Below are positions 29,801 through 40,500 of a stretch of DNA of 64,000 nt, one piece after another. Made by a program: the position numbers and the translations under genes. Location: positions 21,410,965-21,474,964 of the forward strand of contig NC_092656.1 of assembly GCF_032118995.1 (NCBI RefSeq), given 5' to 3'. Every line of letters begins with the position of its first letter. The first letter of the stretch is position 1. Below the pieces are notes generated by a model. The model was not told the DNA's origin. It was given only the letters and a program-made list of their open reading frames with translations, and made no database searches. The DNA comes from Asterias amurensis (lineage: Eukaryota > Echinodermata > Asteroidea > Forcipulatida > Asteriidae).

Positions 29801-32389
29801 ACAGTATACGTCTGACTAAATGTTTTTCCGATTGCATACCATATTCCCAAACCTAGTATAGTATTCCATGAAAGTTTAATGAACATAAAATGTTTGTGAA
29901 ATCCCATCTTATTCTTATGGTGTATTGTGTCTCTCTATTAATTAATCTTTTGCATTGTCGATCACTATAGTGTCTTACACGTGCTTAATTCATTTGAATC
30001 TATCTCCACACAGCGTGAATTCAAAGTGAGGACAGACTACATGACGATACAGGAAATCACAGAGAGAATGCGCAACATCCTCATCGACTGGTTGGTCCAA
30101 GTCCATCTAAGATTCAATCTTCTACAAGAGACTCTCTTTCTCACCATTCAGATTCTGGACAGATACCTAGAGGTATGATAAGTGGCCAATCAAACTGTCT
30201 TCTTATTCCCTTAGTTTTCTGCAATACTACATGTCACTTCTCTAAACACTACTAGTGCTTGCTACATTTGAAGCATTTTTATGTTTCCAAGCACACATTA
30301 CACAGCCAGGCATGCAACTTATCAGCCGAGTTCCTCTTTTTCTTTTTAAAACAGTGCCATAGAAAACTGAACAAATGCATTACAAAAGTCGAGTGTGATC
30401 GGTCATTACCTCTTTTTTGGCAAACAGAAAGTTGCATATCAAAGACAGCTTATCAAATTTGAATCCTTCCTATACTTGCAGGTTCAACCCGTGTCCAAGA
30501 GTAAACTCCAGCTGGTTGGAGTAACGTCCATGCTGATTGCAGCCAAGTACGAGGAGATGTACCCACCAGAGATTGGCGACTTTGTGTACATCACCGACAA
30601 CGCTTACACCAAGGCACAGATTCGCTCCATGGAGTGCCATATCCTCAGGAGGCTGGACTTCAGTCTCGGCAAACCACTCTGCATTCACTTCCTCAGACGC
30701 AACTCAAAGGCTGGAGGGGTAAGATATTATTTTACAACTGTCTCTTTGGTGTTGGCGTTTTTTTTTTATTTTTTAGTTTCTCTTGGTGGCACTACACAAA
30801 TTTTTCAGAAATTAAGTTAGTATGGCTCTATTTAAGAACATGTCCCAACCTTGAACCTGTGTCTTTGTCAATCCTTCACTTTGGTCCATCTTACTGAAGT
30901 ATCTTGCACAGTAGGTTCCCCGAACCACAGCATTTAAAGGAGTTTAAAGTTCAACTTCAGGGTGTCTTGTTATTAATTTTATTTGACTTAACCTGGTTGT
31001 GATTGATAACACTAATAGATCGCAAAGATACATTTTTGACAATACTGTACAAGTTTGAAATTTGGGCTCCTCACGTTGAAACTTCTGGGGGCTAAGTGAA
31101 ATGCAAAGTTAATAGCTCAGCAAGGCCACTTAAACTACAAAATATTTATAAGAATTATGTACATGTATTTATGAATGGTTTTTTTTTTGTGTACTTTTCA
31201 TACCACAGGTCGACAGTCATAAGCACACCATGTCCAAGTACCTGATGGAGCTAACTCTACCAGAATATGCATTTGTCCCATATGACCCATCAGAGATTGC
31301 CGCAGCTGCCCTTTGCTTATCCAGTCAGATGATTGAGCCTGACACAGAATGGGTAAGCTATATCAAGTGATTCATAAATTTACTCTGTTTTTCCCTTGCA
31401 AAACTTTACAAACATTTACTTTCCAGTTGTTGATGAGGACTTTAAACTGCATGCTCGCAAAGAGTCAAATTTTTTATCCCGAGCAAAGAATTAAATCAGT
31501 CTTCTTTGGTAGTTCAGTGTTGGAATGTATCCGAAGGGTCTATGGACAAGTGAAACGGCTGATAAACTAATAAAAAACAACCTGCCTTGTTTTGTTGGCT
31601 AGTCACTATAAAATGTAAAAGCAAATCCTGTAAATAAATTATAAAAACAATTTTTCTTATTTTGAAAATGTGTGCTCAGCAGAATCAATTGATCAATACA
31701 TTGAAATGAACTACATGTATAATGAATAACTTTGATGTGCCATTGTTTTGTTTGTGCAGAATTCTACACTAGTCCATTACAGCGCATACAGTGAGGACCA
31801 CCTGATGCCTATCATGCAGAAGATGGCACTCGTCATCAAGAATGCACCAACATCAAAATTCCAGGTACTAAAGATACTCAATACTTAAGTGACCCTTAAC
31901 TTTGGTGTTTAGATTGCCTTGCGGCTTCTTACACCAAATTGAAACATGTGTGTAGTTGAAGCGATGCAGAATGATTTAATCAAGAGCTATCTTAAAATTT
32001 GTTGGTTTCAAAATGCTTACATGGTAAACACTTTTGCACACAGTTGTGGGGACTTGCTATTATATTGTCTCATTGTTCCTTTCTCTAAAACAACCCCTTG
32101 TGATATGCAGTTTAACAAAAACAAAACTTGTTGGTATCTTTGGTCCATTGTGTAAAAGTCCCAACAGTGTATGCTCTACCCATGCACATTAAATTGACAA
32201 GCATGTGAATGTTTTTTTCTTGGGGTAAAACTTTTTCTCTCTTCCACTACATTTGTCTAATTGGCTCTAATTTGTGTTGTTTCCCAGGCCGTCAGAAAGA
32301 AGTACTCGAGCGCCAAATTCAGGAATGTGAGCACAAGCCCAGAACTGAGGTCTTCCATCGTAATGGAGCTTGCTGAACAGACGTGCTGA
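26855..32389 (+). CDS. CCNB: Cyclin B (G2/mitotic cyclin)
   Basis: It is the regulatory subunit of Cdk1 that drives mitosis and meiotic maturation. Nine exons: 26855-26881, 28748-28927, 29254-29346, 29597-29773, 30014-30172, 30482-30718, 31209-31352, 31760-31864, 32288-32389; 407 residues. All introns are phase 0. Features: start MSLRVRGNT; destruction box RGALENISN at 49-57; cyclin-box core [16 protein letters not shown] about 179-194; [20 protein letters not shown] about 229-248; C-terminal cyclin fold with [12 protein letters not shown] and ending AEQTC. Length and the D-box/cyclin-box spacing are normal for the family, and the YEEMYPPE and [11 protein letters not shown] motifs are B-type rather than A-type. 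It is convergent with CCDC112; the 3' ends are about 1.2 kb apart. Intron 1 is long (1.9 kb) and holds a peculiar inverted motif set. Confidence 0.97.
27443..28458. repeat. Five-copy inverted motif set in cyclin B intron 1
   Basis: TTTGACCAGTTCTGGATCAC at 27443 and TTTGACCAGTTCAGGATCAG at 27619 face GTGATCCCCAACTGGTCAAG at 28033, GTGATCCCGAACTGGTCAAT at 28418 and TGATCCCGAACCGGTCAAAT at 28436. The consensus is GTGATCCCGAACTGGTCAAA: two copies in one orientation on the left and three in the other on the right. The interior is AT-rich, with no protein. Confidence 0.8.
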
Positions 32390-33243
32390 GCATAGATCCC
32401 TCAACAGTTTCACATTCTGTACATAGTATGTATATCATAGAGTAGTATTGATTATTGCTGAAGATATTGCCTGTTGACCATTAGTACAAGCCAGCTACAA
32501 GAACACAAATTACGATCTAATAAGAGTTTAAAGTTTGAGCTGACATGGCCATCAAAGCTGTAGTTTTGGATGATAGATGTATATTTTTTAAGGCAGAGAG
32601 GAAATTGATGTCAATAGCTTGGGTTTGAGAAGGTACACATCGCGTTCAATGCTAAAGAAATGGTGGATAAGACAATCTAAATTTATAGCGAAATCCAAAT
32701 TTATAGCGAAATCCAAATATTGTCTTGGTGCTATCCAACTATTCTTCTTGGTATTGATCGATTGAATTGAAATGAATGCCTGTGCAATGAAATGTATATA
32801 AGCTGAACAGCTTGGCAGAGTCCACTCATTTTAAACTGAATTATGTTGAGTGCTAAGGGGGGGTTTTAGAAGCAAAGTAAAAAACGCTATATTTGTATTC
32901 ATCATTGCTCAAAATACAAACTATTCTGGTATAAAGGGCAATGTTACAGTTTTATGAAAGTTTTACGACTCATTAACTTTAGTTTGGCTTTAACCTTGTC
33001 TATTGCGATTAATTAAATTTTTTTTTTTTTTACTGTGTTTAACATATATTTGCGCAGAGGTCTGTTAGTTCCCCACACAACTTCAGACCAACCTTGTTCA
33101 TGTTCAGTAAATTAAATTTTAAATTCACCTTTTCATTTTGGAAAGATCATGTCCAAGCTAATTTTTTTATCGAGGACGGCTCATAATTGATTGTTGTATT
33201 TTAATTAAAAATTATTGTGATGTATTTGTTCGTTGTAAATAAA
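32390..33243 (+). promoter_or_regulatory. Cyclin B 3'UTR with Pumilio-type and CPE-like sites
   Basis: TGTATATC (about 32409), TGTATATT (about 32577) and TGTATATA (32793-32800) fit or nearly fit the Pumilio element UGUANAUA. TTTTTTTAT (33162-33170) and TTTTAAT (33199-33205) are cytoplasmic-polyadenylation-element-like, 68 and 33 bases upstream of the AATAAA at 33238-33243. CPE/Pumilio control of cyclin B mRNA is established for Xenopus oocytes. That these sites act here is inference. Confidence 0.6.
33238..33243 (+). terminator. Cyclin B polyadenylation signal
   Basis: AATAAA, 849 bases after the stop codon, close behind the CPE-like sequences. No earlier AATAAA seems better placed. Confidence 0.65.
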
Positions 33244-34401
33244 ATGTTATTAGAAATTAACTTGGCTTGGTTTCCAGCTTTGTTTTTTTAAAGTTACTGT
33301 CTAGTTTCAGTGGACGCTCACTCCCTCCATTGGCCTGGTATTGGCGTTTAAATTGTTCCTGTGGTTTTTTAGTGTATTTCCCCTAACAAGATCAAAATAC
33401 TAACTTGGTATGCTGTATCATGTTTTTACCGACAGTTCAAAAGTACATAAAATTAATGGTGCATTCTTTATCATAATACATGTACATGATGTATGTGCAC
33501 TCAATTATTGTGCATTTATGTACAAAGTCCAAACGAAGTGACACAGTTGCCTCTGTTGAATTTGAGGCTTTGAACATGTATTCTTCCAATATAAAAAAGG
33601 TGGTTAAAGTTTTTGAGATAGAGCTGAAACTTTAGAGCGAAGTCGCCATGCCGAAAGAATAATCCCAAATAGGAATACTGAATCTGCAAAGATTTACCGC
33701 AGTTATGCTTCTTATATTCCAATTGTAGTACATGAACTGCAGAGTAAAATGTTTGAGATATCACCAACAATCGCGAGAGAATATTAACATGTAGTTGACT
33801 CCCGTTATTACGAGCTCGCATATTACGAGGTTTCTGTACAGGCAGGAAGAATAATCCCCAATAGGAATACTGAATCTGGGAGTTACTGCAGTTATGCTTC
33901 TCATATTCCATATAGTAGTATGCTCGAGTGTTTGAGATATCACCGACAATCGGGAGCGAATATGTACATGTACAAAGAATAATCCCTAATAGGAATACTG
34001 AATCTGGGAAGAGTTACTGCAGTTATGCTTCTCATATTCAAACTTTGGCGGATAAAAAATGCTATGGGACTATCCAAAGCTGTTGTACTTCTCAACACAC
34101 AAGTTTTTATTTGCCATTAATTTTCATTACCAAACATTGTACAGACCCTTTGAGTATTAGCTTAACACTTGCATACATGTACGCTGATCAAAATGGGCAA
34201 AATTTTTAACATTTTATTATTGTCCTTGATGTGACCACACTGAAACTGTGTATACGTACACCCAAATGTGTGTAGTCAAAAAGTGTAAATCTTGAGCGCC
34301 CCCCCCCCCCCCAAACATTAAACCATGTACATGTACTCTGTAGTAGAAGCAATAAGTACATGTACATCAATGCATAACGTGTACATGTACATGTAGTTAA
34401 C
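33244..34401. other. Spacer between convergent cyclin B and CCDC112
   Basis: There is no gene. A three-copy direct repeat occupies about 33650-34045; a poly-C run (about 34300-34313) and several ACATGTAC clusters (34322-34395) follow. Confidence 0.6.
33650..34045. repeat. Three-copy imperfect direct repeat
   Basis: GAATAATCCC(A/C)(A/C)(A/T)AGGAATACTG then AATCTG...GTTACTGCAGTTATGCTTCT(C/T)ATATTC occurs near 33655, 33849 and 33979. Between units 1-2 and 2-3 lies TGTTTGAGATATCACC(A/G)ACAATCG. Unit spacing is about 194 and 130 bp, so the second linker is shorter. Confidence 0.85.
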
Positions 34402-34407
34402 TTTATT
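34402..34407 (-). terminator. CCDC112 polyadenylation signal
   Basis: TTTATT on the plus strand is AATAAA on the minus strand, about 134 bases after the CCDC112 stop. Confidence 0.55.
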
Positions 34408-34540
34408 TGATGACCCCTCAAAGATGTACTTTCTGATTCTACAATTTGACAGCAGCCAGTAACCAACTTATCGAAGTAAGCAACACTAGAGATTGCTTGT
34501 GCAGATATGCTTTTCCAGCAGTTGCATTCGTCTTCCTTGG

Positions 34541-37500
34541 TTATAACCCTGCTCTCCATGACGGTACGGCTCTGTAGAGTAGAAAAATCAGATTTAGTCT
34601 CGATAAAATTGAAATAACTGTTGCTGTCTGCAATTTTAAATCAAAGTGCAGAAAGGCGGTGCTTCATTTCCTCCTTTACCAAGGAGAAAATGCCTTGCTG
34701 CCCTTGCCCTTTCAAAACGAAGCGTACAGGTCTGATTGTCTATACTATTGACCCCTTGCATGCTTGTCACACGCGGTGACTGTGCCACGCTCACCATTTG
34801 GTTGGCAATGGGTTTTTGTGTAAAGGCTGCGTCGCCTAAAATGCGCACTTCACTGAGTAACGCACAGTGACATTGCCCACCAGTATGGCGCATCTTATAA
34901 TTATTCTGATGATGACATCAGGTGAAATGGGTCAATTGGTCGATTGGTACATGTACAATTATGACACCAAATGATTAATTTTGAAAAACTAATTGGATAA
35001 TTTAGAACTTGTACTAGTCTTTTCATGGACTTTACCTGTGAGGCATGTGTAAGACTGGTCCTCCAGACGATGATGTATCTTTCATACGTTCTTTCATTCC
35101 TTTTGTTAATTTATACAACCTCGTTGGATCACGCTCTGCCTGCACTTCAACCTACAACAATGAACAACCCAATGAAAAATTGTATGAAGTAAAAATATTA
35201 AGGAAGAAATATTGACTAATATAGTTCCAAAATGAATACAATTATCTTAACTACTACTCCACCCCCAAATGACATGTGTGATCTGTAAACTTGGAACACT
35301 TTTTGGTGCGCAAAAAGTCACTGATCATCATAATGGAAATTGATTTCAGACACTGAAGTAATTACCAGCCATTCATGTACCCCCCCCCCCCAAAAAAAAA
35401 AAACAACAAAAAAACGCACAGACAATTGGGGTTCAATTACCAGAGACAATACTGTTCAATACCACCAACATTATTTCAGCTCCAATTTCTAATGGATGAA
35501 TTGTGAATTTCTGAAAAAGATCTATGTATGAGATCACTGGGACTAAATCATCCCCATTATAACAACAATGTTATTATAAGAGAACGGCAATGAAATTTGA
35601 ATCAGAGAGAGATTTAGGATTCCAGAAATGAAACTACATGTACAAATTTTTTTGTAGATTTTGTCTCCATAATCCATTCCTTCATTCTCTCTTTACCTGG
35701 CCCTTCAACTTAGCTAGTCTCTTTGCTTTCCTTCTCTCCTCTTCTTCTTTAGCTCTTCCCTTGGCTAGTCTCTCCTCAATCTTCCGTTGATCTCTCTCCT
35801 GGAATCTTGCAACGTCCACTTGACCTATGACCCTCTTCTCCTCCATCTCCATTTCTTTCTTAGCCTCCTCTTCCAGTCTCTGTAGTGCATCTTCTTCCTG
35901 CTTTTGGTGGAGGTACTCTTGGACTCGGTTCTTGACATCCATCTGGAAGTTATAAGATAGCATTTAAGTTGCTTTTTTGGCACACTTAAAACTTAATTTT
36001 ACTAAAAACTAATACTTACTCCTTAAAAGCAACAATCCTATCTTTATCATCATCTCACCTTTCTTTGTTGTTCCTTTTCAAAATCCTTGATTTTTTTCAT
36101 CTCCATCTCCATCATCTTCTCTTCTGCCATAGCTTTCTTCAGTTCCTTCTGAACCTGTTAAAAAAAATGAAAATAATCAAGTTACTGCAAGAAAATGGCA
36201 TATGTTATGTTTTTCTCCTTTTTGGCAGCTCGTCATGGCATCCTCGCTGCTCTATTTAAAGGGGTTTGACACCTTTTGTAGATCAAGCTTTTCGCCATGA
36301 GATAAATCCCTAACTCACTGTGAATGAAGATGTATGTAATATGATTCACAAGTAGAAGTTTCATCTTCATTGTTTATCAATATAAACCGCCAATATAGGG
36401 CTAGATAGCTCATTTGGTAGAGCCGGCACGTTAATCTGGAAGTCTTTGGTTTGAATCCCACTCTAGTCAATTCTGTGTTCAACCCTCAAAATCTTCATTA
36501 TTTGTCAGGTTTTTGAGAAAAAAAAAGTAAAAATCACAGAGAGATGTTTTCAGGAGAGTCGGGTTAATCCGTTGTACATGCTCAAACAATTTTCGTCTCA
36601 CTGAGACGAAAATTATTTTTGTGAAATTGTTTTACTCATCTCTCAAAAACAATAGCACCTCAGCAAGTAATATTAAGGGAAGCTTTCTACCATCATTATC
36701 TTGAAACCGTTTAAGAATAATGTAAATATGTGGCAATTGGGTTTTGAGGCATATAAAAAATACCCAAGCCCTCTAAAGAAAACCTGCCTTGTCCTTACAT
36801 AAGAAGATCTGCTTTACCTTCCAAGCATTGATTCTCTCTGATTGCGCTCTTCTCTCTTCTTCAAGTTTACGAACCCTAGCCTGCGCCTTCCTTTCTTCCT
36901 TCTCCTTAAATTCATCTTCATTGACGGCTGCCTGGGTTAAAAGATCCTCTTTCTGGGCCTTAGACAGAAGAGATTTTAGTGCATGGGTTTAAACAAAGTG
37001 TAATAAATGAGTACGTGAACTAGTGAAGATATTAAGGGAGAAAAAGTATTATCATGATGGTTGACTCACCCTATTCGATAGGTAGGCAGTACAACTGTTG
37101 TTAACATTATCTAGAGCTTAGCAGAACTGTATGCATTTTGAGTATGCAGATGCAGTTGTTTAGTGAATAAAAAAAGAGCTGTGTTTTACTGGTTTGAAAA
37201 CAATAGCCAGCTTTTAAGTTACAGCTTCCAAGACGAATACAACATTTACTTAAAGACACTGGACACTATTGGTAATTGTCAACAACTAGCCTTCACAGTT
37301 GGTGTATCTCAAGATATGCATAAAATAACAAACCTGTGACAATTTGAGCTCAATCAGTCGTCGAAGTTGCGAGATAACAATGAAAGAAAAAACACCCTTG
37401 TCACACAAAGTTGTGTGCGTTTAGATGCTTGATATCGAGACCTCAAATTCTAAATCTGAGGTCTGGAAATCAAATTCGTGGAAAATTAATTCTTTAAACT

Positions 37501-40500
37501 TAATTAATTCGAAAACTACATTACTTCAGAGGGAGCTGTTTCTCATGTTTTATACTATCAACCTCTCCCCATTACTCCTTACCATATAAGGTTTAATGCT
37601 AATGGTTATTTTGAGTAATTACCAATAGTGTCCACTGCCTTTAAAGATGGTGACCTTGAAAGATTTTTCTACTGAACCAACCTCTTTCACAATCTTCCAT
37701 TTCTGAATAGCATCTTTCTTCTTCTCCATCAAGGACAGATATTCCTGGTACCAATTCTCGTGTTGTCGGACATCAACGATATTACGACCAGGGATTGAGG
37801 TTGCTGCCTCATCCAGGAATGCTATCTTGCCCTGTAGAGATACAAATATCAGGAATTGTGAAGTAACATTCAGGCCTCGCAATAACCCACGGCACCCAGA
37901 GAGCAATTGCAGTGGTGACCTGGGCCCAATTTCATGGCTCTGCTTACCGTAAGCACTGAATCAGCGCTTACAGAAGCAGGAAATTCAGTGCTTACGTTGG
38001 GGGACACAATACACAGGCTAAAGGTCTCTGGCGCCAGAGTCTGGTGGGATATAACCTAAAAAAAAAAACATTAAAAAGCGTCGCTAGACATTGGCGTGTG
38101 CCCTAGACTATTCAGAACTGCAGCCTAAGGAAGAATATCATGAAGAATATCGCCAGTTTCTATGGTTCCTAAACACAACTACCAAACATTTTCTTCAAGT
38201 TTTCCTCATTAACAAATGAAGCAATGGCAATAAAATATACAGTGAATGAACAGAAGACAGCTAGTTAAAGATTTGATCAGATTTTCTAATCAGAATGCTC
38301 ACCTTATATTTGTTTCTTATCCTGAGGAATGTTCCTTGATCGTACTCATCCCAGCCTCCTTTATGTCCGCCAGTCTGAACTAAGAATCTCTGTAACCAAA
38401 GGTTCAAACAGATAATAATTTGGATTTTACCATAAAGGCCGAGTTATAGTCGGTCGCACGATGGTCGGGCGTCGAAAATCTTGATGCACGATCATAAAAA
38501 GACATGGTTTTTAGGCCTCAGTCTCCAGATTGCGCGCAAGATTTCCATCGCGCGACCATCGAGCGACCGACTATAAACCGGACTTAATACTGATGTACTT
38601 TCCCAAGTTCTGTGAAAAAAATATCCACAAGCCAATCGCTTGGGTGGGATTCCAAACCCATGACCTTTGCATTGCTAGAGAAAATATCTTATTACATCAC
38701 AAGTGCAAACAGGCAAAGGGAAACTTTTCCTGCCGTCAATTTCACCAAACTCTTCCTAACTTAGGATTAATCTTAGGACTTGGGACGAGTTCAATTCTGT
38801 ATCTGACAAAGATGTTAGGACACATTGAACCCATCCTAAGTTGGGATGGGTTACTCGTCCCGACTAATCCCAGCATTTTGTGAAATCGGCTGCAGGGCCT
38901 TTTAACCAAGTTTTATTTTGCAACTGCAGTCACTTAATGCAAGGTCATTTTCATTTCAACAATGATTTGTATGGCACTTCCTAATGGGGGATTACACAGA
39001 GAGCATACACAGTTTCATCAGTCATTGATGCGTCCCCTCACCTCAAACGCTGCCACTTCAGGAGGTAGGTCTGCTATGACGTTCCTTGCAGAAGACACTG
39101 GTTTGGGTTTAGTCTGCTTGGTTTGTATGGTAACGGGCGGAGCCTGGGCCCAGGATTCAAGACGCTTTTCCAGTGCTGTCACCTCCTGGCTCAAGGTCTG
39201 TTCTTCTCGAAAGAGCTCTTCATATCTGAGAAAGCAAAGAAACAAAACTATAAATGATAACTAAAAGAAATCTTCATTCATGTTGTAAGAATAATGCGCT
39301 ATGTATTTAATGTGTGGTTCTGAGAAGAACTGGAGATAGTTAAAGTTATCGAAAAACATCGGTAAACAGTATTGTCCAAAGGCCCACACTTCGTGTATCA
39401 AAACTTATATATAAAATAAAAAACCTGTGAAAATTTAGGTTTAATCGGTCATCGGAGTCGGGAGAAAAAACGGGAACACCCACCCATTTTTCCGCAGGTT
39501 TCGCCGTGTCATGACATGTGTTTAAAATAAATCTGTTATTCACGATATCGAGAATTGATAATTTTTTTAATATTTTCTCAAAAAGTAAAGCATTTCATGG
39601 AATAATATTTCAAGGGAAGTCTTTCACTATTACCTTCTGTAAACCCTGTAAGTTATTTGTAAATCTGTGAACTTTTAATTTTTGTTCTGTTCAGAAAGTG
39701 TCCAATGGCTTTAATGTTTCAAACAGTGCAGTGAAATGTAGGAATTCCAATTGGGAATGAAGCTTGTGTAGGTTGATGCAAGATTCTTCTGGGTATCTGG
39801 ATAAATATTCTCGACTTACAATTTTCTCTGTTGTTCTTTGAACTCCCTCATGATAGCTTCTATTGTTTCCATCATCTCTTTCAATTTCTCCACAACTGAA
39901 ATTGACAAAATTATTAACAAGAAATAACAGTTACTTTTACACTAAATAATTGCCCTCCGACTTATCATTATTAGAACTTTATACCAATTACACTCAAAAT
40001 AAAAGCTTATACACTCTAAAAAAAAAAGGGGTTTTTTTTTTCTGCAAGTAGTTATTGCATTGCCTTTTCTATTAATTTAATGGTCTTTGCTTTGTCTTTT
40101 TGTCTTTGTTATAGTAATTCACATGGAATCTTCTTTGTTTTCAGCAATGTATGATCACGTTGTAATCTTTTAAGTCTTTGTAAAATATGGAAGCCATGAA
40201 ACATATCCATCAAATAGGCAAGGGCTACAGCGATGAATTGAAATTGATGATCTCTAGCATTGTATTTTTCTACTTACATTCAGGTGTTGGTTTCACATCG
40301 CGTAGTTGACGTTGGAACTTAGTGACAGTGCCTCGCATCTTATTCAGCTGCTGCACTAGTCGAACTTCTGCAAAAAATATTAAGAAAAAATATTTATTTA
40401 TTAATAATGATGTGAAGATATTATAAACCAAAACCCAAAATTGTAAAATAATGTTTGCTTATGGGTAATTTAGGCTAGTATTAAAAACCAAAATTGTAAA

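Noticed and set aside
36400-36480. tRNA-Asn-like gene (GTTAAT loop)
   Set aside because: The acceptor nearly pairs, but the T-arm does not, the anticodon loop is too long, and the downstream tail is shared with another SINE copy at 48305.
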